Below, piece by piece: positions 56,544 through 64,000 of a stretch of DNA of 64,000 nucleotides. A program made the position numbers and the translations under genes. The first letter of the stretch is position 1; the number at the start of each line of letters is the position of its first letter. This DNA comes from Opitutia bacterium (GTDB lineage Bacteria > Verrucomicrobiota > Verrucomicrobiia > Opitutales > Opitutaceae), in NCBI GenBank assembly GCA_016187945.1, contig JACPIT010000009.1:62001-126000 (forward strand). The letters run 5' to 3'. A model generated the notes under the pieces. That model ran no database searches, was not told where the DNA came from, and was given only the letters and a program-made list of their open reading frames with translations.

Positions 56544-57923
56544 GTGTCCACGACCTCCACCACCACACGCCTCAGCTACGCGGCGAGCGACGTCGCCGGG
56601 CAACTCCTGTTCTGCTGGGTGATGTGGTATCTGCCGTATTTTTATACGGACACCTACGGCATCCCCGCCGCGACCGTCGGCACGATTCTGCTCGTCGCGC
56701 GCTGGGTGGATGCGATCGACGCGCCGGTGTGGGGCCTGATCTTCGATCGCACGCGCAGCCGCTGGGGCAAGAGCCGGCCGTGGTTCCTCTGGCTGTCGGG
56801 GCCGTTCGCGGTCTTCGGCGTGCTCACGTTTCTCACGCCCGAGTTGAGCCAAGGCGCGAAGGTCGCCTACGCCGCGGTGACCTACATCGCCTGCAACGTT
56901 CTCTACACCGGCATCAACACACCGGTGACCTCGATCCTCTCCGCGCTCACGCCCGATCCCCGCGAACGCGTCACGCTCACGACGTTTCGCATGCTCGGCT
57001 CCAAGCTCGGCGTGCTGATCGTCAACCTCACCGGCCTCGAACTCGTGCGCGTGCTCGGCCAGGGCGACGATCGGCGCGGCTACGCGATCGCCGTGCCGAT
57101 CTTCGCGGCGGTGTCGCTCGCGCTCTTCCTCGCGGCGTTTCGCAATCTCCGCGAAACCGTTCCGGTCGAAACGAAGCCGTTGCCGTTGCGCGGCACGTTC
57201 GGTGCGCTGCGCGGGAACTGGCCGTGGTTCATCATTTTTGCCAGCAGCCTCCTCTTCTGGATCGGCTTCATCTCCCGCGTGACCGTCGCGCCGCACTTCC
57301 TCGAATACGTGCTGCACCGCCCCGACCTGCTGAAGCTGGCCAACGGTCTCGACTTCGCCTCGCTCGCGACCGCGCTGCTGCTGCCGTGGTTCTGCCGCCG
57401 CGCCGCGAAGGCGACCGTCTGGGCGCTCGGCCTCGCGGGCATGCTCGTCGGACAACTCGTGATCTTTCTCGGCGTCCAGCAAGGCCACTCGCTCCCGCTG
57501 ATCCTGGCGGGTTGGACGCTCGGCTTCGTCGCCAGCGGCGCGGCGATGGCGATGCCGTTCTCGGTGCTTTCCGACAGCGTCGATTACGGCGAATGGAAAA
57601 CCGGCATTCGCGCCGCGGGCCTGCTCACGGCGGTCGGCGCGGCGTTTTGCCTGAAAGCCGGCGCCGGTCTCGGTGGCGCACTTCCGATGTGGTTGCTCGA
57701 CGCCGCCGGCTACGTGCCGAAGGCCGCGCAAACGGCCGCCGCCGCGCACGCGATCGAGTTCGGCGTCGTATGGTTGCCCGCCGCGGCCTTCGCCCTCGCA
57801 CTCGTGCCGGTGCTCTTCTACCGCCGCTTCGAGCGTCTCGAACCGCAGATCGCCGCCGACCTCGCGCGGCGCCGTGCCGGAGCCGTCGCCCAGCAAAAAG
57901 GCCCCGAGGAAATCGGGGCCTAA
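56544..57923 (+). CDS. GPH-family sugar/glycoside MFS transporter
   Basis: 459 residues from GTG 56544 (MSTTSTTTRLSYAASDVAGQ). Twelve membrane segments; TFLTPELSQGAKVAYAAVTY and RTRSRWGKSRPWFLWLSGPF match the glycoside-pentoside-hexuronide:cation symporter family, including the R-x-x-x-G-K-x-R-P loop. It completes a sugar locus with both ABC and secondary uptake. The 3' end contains the terminator of the facing tRNA. Confidence 0.93.
   Translation: MSTTSTTTRLSYAASDVAGQLLFCWVMWYLPYFYTDTYGIPAATVGTILLVARWVDAIDAPVWGLIFDRTRSRWGKSRPWFLWLSGPFAVFGVLTFLTPELSQGAKVAYAAVTYIACNVLYTGINTPVTSILSALTPDPRERVTLTTFRMLGSKLGVLIVNLTGLELVRVLGQGDDRRGYAIAVPIFAAVSLALFLAAFRNLRETVPVETKPLPLRGTFGALRGNWPWFIIFASSLLFWIGFISRVTVAPHFLEYVLHRPDLLKLANGLDFASLATALLLPWFCRRAAKATVWALGLAGMLVGQLVIFLGVQQGHSLPLILAGWTLGFVASGAAMAMPFSVLSDSVDYGEWKTGIRAAGLLTAVGAAFCLKAGAGLGGALPMWLLDAAGYVPKAAQTAAAAHAIEFGVVWLPAAAFALALVPVLFYRRFERLEPQIAADLARRRAGAVAQQKGPEEIGA
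57895..57920 (-). terminator. Terminator for tRNA-Asp, inside the MFS gene end
   Basis: On the minus strand GGCCCCGA-TTTCC-TCGGGGCC is followed by TTTTTG, a standard intrinsic terminator 6 bases beyond tRNA-Asp. It is read in frame as the last residues of the transporter. Confidence 0.82.
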
Positions 57924-57925
57924 AA

Positions 57926-58002
57926 TGGCGGGATGGACGGGACTCGAACCCGCGGCCTTCTGCGTGACAGGCAGACGCTCTAACCAGCTGAGCTACCACC
58001 CC
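57926..58002 (-). tRNA. tRNA-Asp(GTC)
   Basis: 77 nt including CCA. Acceptor GGGGTGG/CCATCCC (one G-T pair), anticodon stem TCTGC/GCAGA with loop CTGTCAC (anticodon GTC), T-arm CGGG-TTCGAGT-CCCG. Confidence 0.96.
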
Positions 58003-58047
58003 GTGAGGGACGAAAGAGGCCGCAACGTAGATTCCGACAAAGACGAG

Positions 58048-59019
58048 TCAAGCGCTCTTTGGAGGTTCTTGCGCAGAAATTTTTCCCAGCGTTTCGAGCG
58101 CCATCTGCCGGTCGATTTCGATCTGCGCGCGCAGCTCGTCCACTCCGGAAAACCTCTTCTCCGGCCGCAGGAAGCGCAGCCACTGCACCGTCGCGCGGTC
58201 GCCATAAGTGAGCCGCGTCGGCGCCAGCACATGCACTTCCAAGTGCGGCACGGGCGCACGGATTTCGACCGTCGGTCGCAGGCCGTAGTTGGCCACGCCC
58301 GGCAGCCGCTCGGCGTCGGGACCGGACACCATGACCGCATAGACGCCGTAGCGCGGCGCGAGCGCGGGCTGCCAGGTGAAATTGAGCGTCGGAAAACCGA
58401 GCGTGCGGCCGAGGCGTTTGCCCGGCTCGACCGTGCCGACCGAGAAATACGAGTAGCCGAGCAATGCGTTCGCCTGCTCGATCTCGCCCGCGGCGATGAG
58501 GTCGCGGATACGGCTGCTGCTGATCGGGGCGCCGTTGTGGTTGAGACGCGGCGCACTGTAGACGGCGAAACCCGCCTCGCGCGCGGCGGCGATCAATGTC
58601 GCCGTGTCGCCCTCGCGTCCGCGGCCGAAGCGGAAATTCTCTCCGACGTAGACCGCCTCGAGGCCGGGAAACGCGCGCTTGAGCAACGCCACGAACTCTC
58701 GCGCCGTCGTCGCGGCGAACTCGAGCGAGAACGGATGCTCGACGACGAAATCGAGCCCGAGCCGGCCGAGCAGTTCGCGTTTCATCGTCCGCGAGAGAAT
58801 CAACGGCGTCGGCTGAGCCGCTCGCAGGACGGCGCTGGGATGCGGCCAGAAGGTCAGCACGCCGGCGAAGCCGCGGGCGCGGCGCGCCGAGTGCACGGCG
58901 GCCTCGATCACAGACTGGTGGCCGAGGTGCACGCCGTCGAACATGCCGATGGCGAGATGAACCGGGCCGGCGGGCAGCGTCACCCGCTCGAGCGAGTCGA
59001 ACTGCCGCGGCGTGCTCAC
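58048..59019 (-). CDS. ribF: Bifunctional riboflavin kinase/FAD synthetase
   Basis: 323 residues from GTG 59019, overlapping the truB stop (GTGA). N-terminal FMN adenylyltransferase: [15 protein letters not shown] and [16 protein letters not shown]-terminal flavokinase: [22 protein letters not shown] and [12 protein letters not shown]. Converts riboflavin to FMN and FAD. End of the nusA-infB operon. Confidence 0.95.
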   Translation of the reverse strand: MSTPRQFDSLERVTLPAGPVHLAIGMFDGVHLGHQSVIEAAVHSARRARGFAGVLTFWPHPSAVLRAAQPTPLILSRTMKRELLGRLGLDFVVEHPFSLEFAATTAREFVALLKRAFPGLEAVYVGENFRFGRGREGDTATLIAAAREAGFAVYSAPRLNHNGAPISSSRIRDLIAAGEIEQANALLGYSYFSVGTVEPGKRLGRTLGFPTLNFTWQPALAPRYGVYAVMVSGPDAERLPGVANYGLRPTVEIRAPVPHLEVHVLAPTRLTYGDRATVQWLRFLRPEKRFSGVDELRAQIEIDRQMALETLGKISAQEPPKSA

Positions 59020-59747
59020 GAGTAGGCGACGCGGGGGGCGGCCTCGTGGATCGGGATGAGGCGCTTCTCGAGATCGGGCATGGGCATCGCCTCGATGTCG
59101 GCGAGCGTCGCGCATTGCTCGATGGTGAACTTGCCGCTGCCGGTGCGGCGCAGCGCCGAGAGGTGCGCGCCGCAGCCGAATTTTTCGCCGAGGTCGCTCG
59201 CGATCACCCGGACGTAAGTGCCTTTCGTGCACGCGAGGCGAAAGTGAATTTTCGGCGAAGCGAAGCCGAGCAGATCGAACGCGGTGACGCGGATGAAGCG
59301 CGGTTCGCGTTCCACTTCCTCGCCTTTGCGCGCGCTCTTGTAGAGCGGCACGCCGCCGATCTTCACGGCGGAAAACATCGGGGGCGTCTGGTATTGGTCG
59401 CCGAGAAAGCCCTTCATGGCTTCGAGCACTTGCGCTTCCGTGAGCGGCGGCACCGGTCGCGATTCCATCACTTCGCCCTCGGCGTCCTGCGTATTCGTCG
59501 TGGTGCCGAGCGTGACCTCGCCCTCGTAAATCTTGTCCTCGCTGATGAGGTATTGGGAAATCTTCGTCGCCTTGCCGATGAGCATGACGAGCAGGCCGGT
59601 CGCGAGCGGATCGAGCGTGCCGGCGTGGCCGATGCGCTGAATCTGAAATTTGCGCCGCAGGCGATAGACGACGTCGTGGGACGTCATGCCGGTGGGTTTG
59701 TCGACGAGCAGGACGCCCTCGACTTCCTTGGGGGAGCGGAGACTCAT
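59016..59747 (-). CDS. truB: tRNA pseudouridine(55) synthase
   Basis: 243 residues from ATG 59747 ([20 protein letters not shown]). [20 protein letters not shown] holds the catalytic Asp; [18 protein letters not shown] and [13 protein letters not shown] are family motifs. Both ends overlap neighbours (ATGA with the DHH gene, GTGA with ribF). Confidence 0.96.
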   Translation of the reverse strand: MSLRSPKEVEGVLLVDKPTGMTSHDVVYRLRRKFQIQRIGHAGTLDPLATGLLVMLIGKATKISQYLISEDKIYEGEVTLGTTTNTQDAEGEVMESRPVPPLTEAQVLEAMKGFLGDQYQTPPMFSAVKIGGVPLYKSARKGEEVEREPRFIRVTAFDLLGFASPKIHFRLACTKGTYVRVIASDLGEKFGCGAHLSALRRTGSGKFTIEQCATLADIEAMPMPDLEKRLIPIHEAAPRVAYS

Positions 59748-60745
59748 TGGGCTTTGAGAGCGTCGATTTCCCGCAGGCGCTGCGCAAACGCCGCAATCAG
59801 CTTCGGGTAGAACGAGGACAACGTGTCCCGAAAATTCAGCCCGGCGGCGCTGGCGTGACCGCCGCCGTTGAACTGCGCCGCGATCGAGTCGACGCGGTAA
59901 ACCGCGTCCTGCGCGCGAAGGCTGGCTTTGATCACCCCGGGGCGCTCCTCGATCAACGCGCCGATGGCGACGCCGTCGAGCGAACGCGCGTAGTCGACGA
60001 GGCCCTCGGTATCCTCGACGGTGGCGCCGACCTGATCGAAAATTCCCTGTGGCAGAAGGCCCACGCACACGCGGCCGCCGCACTCGAGTTTCAGCGAGCT
60101 GATGAAATGCTGGAGCAGTTTCAGTTTTCCGAGCGACTCGCGTTCGTAGAGTTCCTGGCCGGCTTGCGCGGGGTTCGCGCCGCGCGCGAGGAGTTCGCCG
60201 GCGAGAGTGAAAACGCGCTGCGAAGTCGAAGCGAAGCGGAACTGACCGGTGTCGGTCATGATGCCGGTGTAGAGCGCTTGCGCGGACACGGCGTCGATCG
60301 GCACGCCGGCATCGAGGAAGAGTCCGGCCAGAACCTCGGCGGTGGCGGCGCTCTTCGTATCGACGAAATTGTGCTGCGCGAAGCCCACGTTCGAGAGGTG
60401 ATGGTCGAAGCAGCCAAACGCGTCGGGATAGAGATCGCGCGTCTTGTCGCCCGCGCGGTTGTGATCCGCGCAGTCGGTGAAGACCGCGAGGCGTCCATCG
60501 TGCTCGATGTGGTCGCGTTGGAAGAAAGGCGTGTCGCCGAGCAGGAACTTGATCCGGCGCGGCACCGGATCGGGGTTGATCGCGATGGCGTCGATGCCGC
60601 GTGCGCGCAGCGCACGCGTGAGGGCGACTTGCGAGCCGATGCAGTCGCCGTCGGGGCGCTGGTGGCCGACCACCGCCACACGCTGGCCGTCGAGCGCTTT
60701 CAGGAAGTCGGCGAACTGCGTCTTGAACTCGGGATAGTGGCTCAT
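59744..60745 (-). CDS. DHH/DHHA1 phosphoesterase (NrnA-like)
   Basis: 333 residues from ATG 60745 ([20 protein letters not shown]). DHH motifs: [32 protein letters not shown], and DHHA1 GGGHASAAG. Such proteins degrade nanoRNA and pAp; the place between rbfA and truB is where NrnA-like genes are often found. ATGA overlaps on both sides. Confidence 0.93.
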   Translation of the reverse strand: MSHYPEFKTQFADFLKALDGQRVAVVGHQRPDGDCIGSQVALTRALRARGIDAIAINPDPVPRRIKFLLGDTPFFQRDHIEHDGRLAVFTDCADHNRAGDKTRDLYPDAFGCFDHHLSNVGFAQHNFVDTKSAATAEVLAGLFLDAGVPIDAVSAQALYTGIMTDTGQFRFASTSQRVFTLAGELLARGANPAQAGQELYERESLGKLKLLQHFISSLKLECGGRVCVGLLPQGIFDQVGATVEDTEGLVDYARSLDGVAIGALIEERPGVIKASLRAQDAVYRVDSIAAQFNGGGHASAAGLNFRDTLSSFYPKLIAAFAQRLREIDALKAQ

Positions 60746-61098
60746 TCGGGCTTCTTCCCTTGCTTGTCGATTTCGTCGAGCAGCGTCTCGATGCGAACGG
60801 CGCGTTCGCCGGAGGCGTCGTGGTGGAACGTGAGCGTCGGCACGTGGCGCATCACGACGTTCTTCGCGACGACGGCGCGAATCTCGGCGAGTTTCGAGCG
60901 GAGCCAGCGGCCCGTCTTCGCGATTTCTTCCGGATCGGAGCCGACGACGGTGTAGTAGACTTTCGCCTCGCGGAGATCGCCCGTGACGTCCGCGCCCGAG
61001 ATGGTCAGGCGCGTGGCCTCGCTCGTGTAGCGCTTGCGCAGGTAGGCGCTGATTTCGCGCTGGAGCAGCTCGTTGACGCGGAGAAGGCGGTTGGACAT
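60742..61098 (-). CDS. rbfA: 30S ribosome-binding factor A
   Basis: 118 residues ([20 protein letters not shown]), a type-II KH fold with the conserved [20 protein letters not shown] and [10 protein letters not shown]. Acts in late 30S maturation. Stop overlaps the DHH start. Confidence 0.95.
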   Translation of the reverse strand: MSNRLLRVNELLQREISAYLRKRYTSEATRLTISGADVTGDLREAKVYYTVVGSDPEEIAKTGRWLRSKLAEIRAVVAKNVVMRHVPTLTFHHDASGERAVRIETLLDEIDKQGKKPE

Positions 61099-61100
61099 GG

Positions 61101-61187
61101 GATTTTTGATTCTCGATTCCCGATTTTCGATTTTTCGAGCGGCGATGCGGCGCGAGTCGAAAATCGAAAATCAAAAATCGAAAATCA
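61101..61187. repeat. infB-rbfA junction repeat, 'ATTTTCGATTTTC' family
   Basis: GATTTTTGATTCTCGATTCC and CGATTTTCGA at the left; TCGAAAATCGAAAATCAAAA and ATCGAAAATCAGAG at the right. Same family as the nuoD-I and nuoH-J elements, but no ATGA overlap at either end. It overlaps the infB stop. Confidence 0.85.
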
Positions 61188-63722
61188 GAGCGAAGCTCTA
61201 ACCTTCTGGATTTCGAAGCACTCGATCTTGTCGCCGGGCTGGTAGCCGTCGTAGCCGTCGAGGCGGATGCCGCACTCGAGGCCGGCGCGGACTTCGTTCG
61301 CGTCGTCCTTGAAACGGCGAAGCGTGCCGACCTTGCCCTCGAAGAGCGAATCCTTGCCGCGGCGGACGCGGGCGGAGATGTTGCGGTTGATCTTGCCCTC
61401 GGTGACGAGGCAGCCGGCGACGAAGCCGTGCGAAATCGGGAACACCTGACGGACTTCGGCGACGCCGAGCTTGTTTTCCTTGAGATCGGGGTCGAGCAGG
61501 TCGGCCATCATCTCCTTCACGCGATCGCCGAGTTCGTAGATGATGTTGAAGTGCTCGATCGTGACGCCGTGATGCTTCGCGAGCGGCGTGACGCCGTTTT
61601 CCTGCTTGGTGTTGAAGCCGATGATAACGGCCTTCGCGGCGCTGGCCATGAGGACGTCGTTCTTCGTGACGATGCCGACGTCGGAGGCGACGATGTCGAG
61701 CTTCACCTTGGCGCTCTTGATGCCTTCGAGGACGCTGCGGACCGCTTCGACGGAGCCGTAGACATCGGACTTGAGGACGACCTTGAGCACCTTTTCCTGT
61801 GTCGCGGCGATGTTGGCGAAGAGCGCGTCGATCGACGTGTCCTTCGGGATCGCGGCGGCGGTGACGGCTTCCTTCTTGAGCAGATGTTCGGCTTCCTCGG
61901 CCAGCTTCTCGGCTTCGCGGGCGTTTTTGACCGCGATGAATTTCATGCCGGAGTCCGGCGTGCCCGACCAACCGATCACGCGCACGGGGGTGGACGGCGG
62001 GGCTTCCTTCACGTTGGCGCCGGCGTCGTCGAACATCGCGCGGACCTTGCACCAGTGCGGACCGCACACGAGCGCGTCGCCGACGCGGAGCGTGCCGCGT
62101 TGGACGATGACGGTCGCGAGCGGGCCGCGCCCGACTTCGACCTCGGACTCGATGACCACACCGCTGGCCTCGGCCTTCGGGTTGGCCTTCAAGTCGAGGA
62201 CTTCGGCGTTGAGGATAATGTAGTCGAGCAGCTCGGTGACGCCCTGGCCTTTGATCGCGGCGACCGGCACGGTGATCGTGTCACCGCCCCAGTCTTCGGG
62301 CGCGATGTTGCGCTCCTGCATCTGGCCCTTCACGCGGTCGAGGTTGGCGCCCTTCACGTCCATCTTGTTGACGGCGACCATGAGGGAAACCTTGGCGTTC
62401 TGCGCGTGCTTCAGCGCCTCGTCGGTCTGCGGCATGAAGCCGTCGTCGGCGGCGACGACGAGCACGGCGATGTCGGTGACGTTCGCGCCACGCTCGCGCA
62501 TCGCGGAGAAGGCGGCGTGGCCGGGCGTGTCGAGGAAAGTGATCTTCTTGCCGTTATGCTCGATCTGGTAGGCGCCGATGTGCTGCGTGATGCCGCCGAA
62601 TTCGCCGGCGGCGACGTTGGCCTTGCGAATGGCGTCGAGCAGCGAGGTCTTGCCGTGGTCGACGTGGCCCATGATGACGACGACGGGCGGACGGGCGGCG
62701 AGATTCTTGATGTCCTCTTCGCGTGCCTTTTCCTCGCGCGACTTTTTCTCCTCTTCCTTTTTAACCGCCGGGCTGACGGGCTGCTGTTCGCCGCGGTGCT
62801 TGATGTCGAGGAGGAAGCCGTGCTTCTCGGCGAGCTTGTTGGCCACCGCTTCGTCGATCGATTGGTTCATCGACGCGAAGATGCTCATCTCCATGAGCTC
62901 GGAGATCAGCTTGAAGGGCTTCAATCCGAGGGCGACGGCGAAGTCGCGGACGACGATCGGCGGCTTGAGGTGAATGATCTTCACGCCGCCCTCCTCCGTG
63001 ACGGTGACGGACGAGACGGTGGGCGTGGCCGGAGGAGCGGACGGCGCCTTGAAGGTCGGAGGCGGCGGCGTGGCCGGAGCGGGGCGCGCAGCGAGAGCCG
63101 GCGGGGGCGGCGGCTGGGTCGGAGCCTTCGACATCGGAGGCGGCGGCAGAGTCGGCGCGGCTTTCGCGATCGGAGCGGGAGCGACCGGCGCGGGTTTCGG
63201 CGCGAAGACCGGGGCGGGCGCGGCGGCCGGAGCGGCAGTGAACGCGCGCGGTGCGGCCGGCGGCGGCGGTGCGGCTTTGAAAACGGGCGGAGCGACGACG
63301 GGCGGCGGCGTTTTCGGAGCCGGAGCAGCCGGAGCGACGATGGCCGGCGCGGGCGGCGGCGCGACCGGAGCGGGCGCGGCGGCCGCAGCGGCAGCGGCCT
63401 TCGCGGCGGCGGCGGCTTTGGCGGCCTCTTCCTTTTCGCGCACGACGTCTTCCTTCGATTTCACGAAGACGCCGGCGGGCAGCTTGACTTGCGACACGAC
63501 CTCGGGCGCCGCCGGCGCGGGCTCGGCCGGAGCGGGCGCGGGCTCGGTCTCGATGATCTTGGCGCCCCAATGCTTCTCGATCTCGTCGTAGTAGATTTTG
63601 CTGACGGTGCTCGACACCGACTTGGTGTCAGACGAGACGTAGCCCTGCTCCTTGAGCCAGGAGAGCATCTCCTTTGGCTCAACTTTGTATTGCTTGGCGA
63701 TCTCGTGAATGCGGGCGCTCAT
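61185..63722 (-). CDS. infB: Translation initiation factor IF-2
   Basis: 845 residues. IF2_N domain ([20 protein letters not shown]), an Ala/Pro-rich linker of ~170 residues, a second IF2_N domain, then the GTPase: G1 [11 protein letters not shown] (~350), G3 [16 protein letters not shown]4 NKMDV, and C-terminal domains ending [11 protein letters not shown]. Start ATG 63722 lies 45 bases after nusA. Confidence 0.97.
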   Translation of the reverse strand: MSARIHEIAKQYKVEPKEMLSWLKEQGYVSSDTKSVSSTVSKIYYDEIEKHWGAKIIETEPAPAPAEPAPAAPEVVSQVKLPAGVFVKSKEDVVREKEEAAKAAAAAKAAAAAAAAPAPVAPPPAPAIVAPAAPAPKTPPPVVAPPVFKAAPPPPAAPRAFTAAPAAAPAPVFAPKPAPVAPAPIAKAAPTLPPPPMSKAPTQPPPPPALAARPAPATPPPPTFKAPSAPPATPTVSSVTVTEEGGVKIIHLKPPIVVRDFAVALGLKPFKLISELMEMSIFASMNQSIDEAVANKLAEKHGFLLDIKHRGEQQPVSPAVKKEEEKKSREEKAREEDIKNLAARPPVVVIMGHVDHGKTSLLDAIRKANVAAGEFGGITQHIGAYQIEHNGKKITFLDTPGHAAFSAMRERGANVTDIAVLVVAADDGFMPQTDEALKHAQNAKVSLMVAVNKMDVKGANLDRVKGQMQERNIAPEDWGGDTITVPVAAIKGQGVTELLDYIILNAEVLDLKANPKAEASGVVIESEVEVGRGPLATVIVQRGTLRVGDALVCGPHWCKVRAMFDDAGANVKEAPPSTPVRVIGWSGTPDSGMKFIAVKNAREAEKLAEEAEHLLKKEAVTAAAIPKDTSIDALFANIAATQEKVLKVVLKSDVYGSVEAVRSVLEGIKSAKVKLDIVASDVGIVTKNDVLMASAAKAVIIGFNTKQENGVTPLAKHHGVTIEHFNIIYELGDRVKEMMADLLDPDLKENKLGVAEVRQVFPISHGFVAGCLVTEGKINRNISARVRRGKDSLFEGKVGTLRRFKDDANEVRAGLECGIRLDGYDGYQPGDKIECFEIQKVRASL

Positions 63723-63767
63723 TAAGTCGGTGTCTTGGTAAGTAGAGTTGCGTGCGTGGTCGAAAAA

Positions 63768-64000
63768 TCAGGCTTGGGCTCCGGAAACCTTGGCGATGAC
63801 GCCGTGCGCTTCCTCTTCGGTGAAACCCATGTCGACGAGGTCGTTCGCCTCGACGCCCTCGAAGGCGGCCGGCGAATTGATGCCGTTGGCGACGAGGCGC
63901 TCGGCGATGGCTGCGTCGAAGCCGAAGGCGCCCACCAGCGCGCTGATGGCTTGGGCGCGCGGGTCGGAGGTGGTGGCTTTCCACTCTTCGATGTCGAGGC
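63768..64000 (-). CDS. nusA: Transcription factor NusA, C-terminal fragment
   Basis: The last ~77 codons of a minus-strand gene entering from the right edge: LDIEEWKATTSDPRAQA, FGFDAAIAERLVANG, SPAAFEGVEANDLVDMG, FTEEEAHGVIAKVSGAQA then TGA. These are helix-hairpin-helix repeats like the NusA C-terminus, and position directly upstream of infB supports it. The diagnostic S1/KH domains are outside the window. Confidence 0.75.
   Translation of the reverse strand, partial: LDIEEWKATTSDPRAQAISALVGAFGFDAAIAERLVANGINSPAAFEGVEANDLVDMGFTEEEAHGVIAKVSGAQA

Overview
The window is high-GC bacterial chromosome with no phage, plasmid, IS or rRNA signature. The gene set suggests Verrucomicrobiota, most likely Opitutaceae: a compact nuo operon with two nuoM-type genes, an orphan duplicated-type permease, GH127 and GH39 enzymes, RbsABC-like sugar uptake with a Gfo/Idh oxidoreductase, and many intergenic inverted repeats. 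This placement is inference; no 16S gene is present.

Layout. 1-12.8 kb: a DUF885 protein (cut by the window edge), a GH127 hydrolase, a TonB receptor behind a probable cobalamin riboswitch, B12-dependent methionine synthase (metH), and a GH-like enzyme with inserted repeats. 12.8-17.2 kb: an accessory stretch rich in inverted repeats, with an AlkD-like protein, an HNH nuclease, a decayed toxin-antitoxin pair and a LOG-family protein. 17.2-30.7 kb: housekeeping (engB) mixed with lineage-specific genes, including two paralogous secreted proteins, a divergent HxlR/membrane-protein pair with two operator palindromes, GH39, an inositol-phosphatase-like enzyme and an ADOP-type permease. 30.9-34.2 kb: tRNA-Pro, -Arg and -Ala, small proteins and a ferredoxin. 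34.4-47.9 kb: nuoABCD-I-HJKLMMN without nuoEFG. 48-57.9 kb: an intact toxin-antitoxin pair, a second TonB receptor, a DUF892 protein, and a sugar locus (permease, binding protein, ATPase, Gfo/Idh, GPH-type MFS). 57.9-64 kb, minus strand: tRNA-Asp and the nusA-infB-rbfA-DHH-truB-ribF operon, mostly linked by 4-base start/stop overlaps.

The most unusual signal is a set of about 25 imperfect inverted repeats, 40-180 bp long. They share an architecture but not a sequence: each arm is a tract of a short reiterated word, followed by its complement, and at least eight word families occur. Every gap from nuoD to nuoN (8 of 8) holds one. Seven of the eight are open in the reading frame whose TGA overlaps the next gene's start codon. 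Six begin with an ATG overlapping the previous gene's stop, and five do both. The inserts therefore look like translated bridges that keep an ancestral chain of ATGA-coupled genes connected. Related repeats sit in frame inside metH, nuoM2 and nuoC, and one lies inside a variable stem of the cobalamin riboswitch. A separate ~180-bp element occurs twice, both times between convergent genes.
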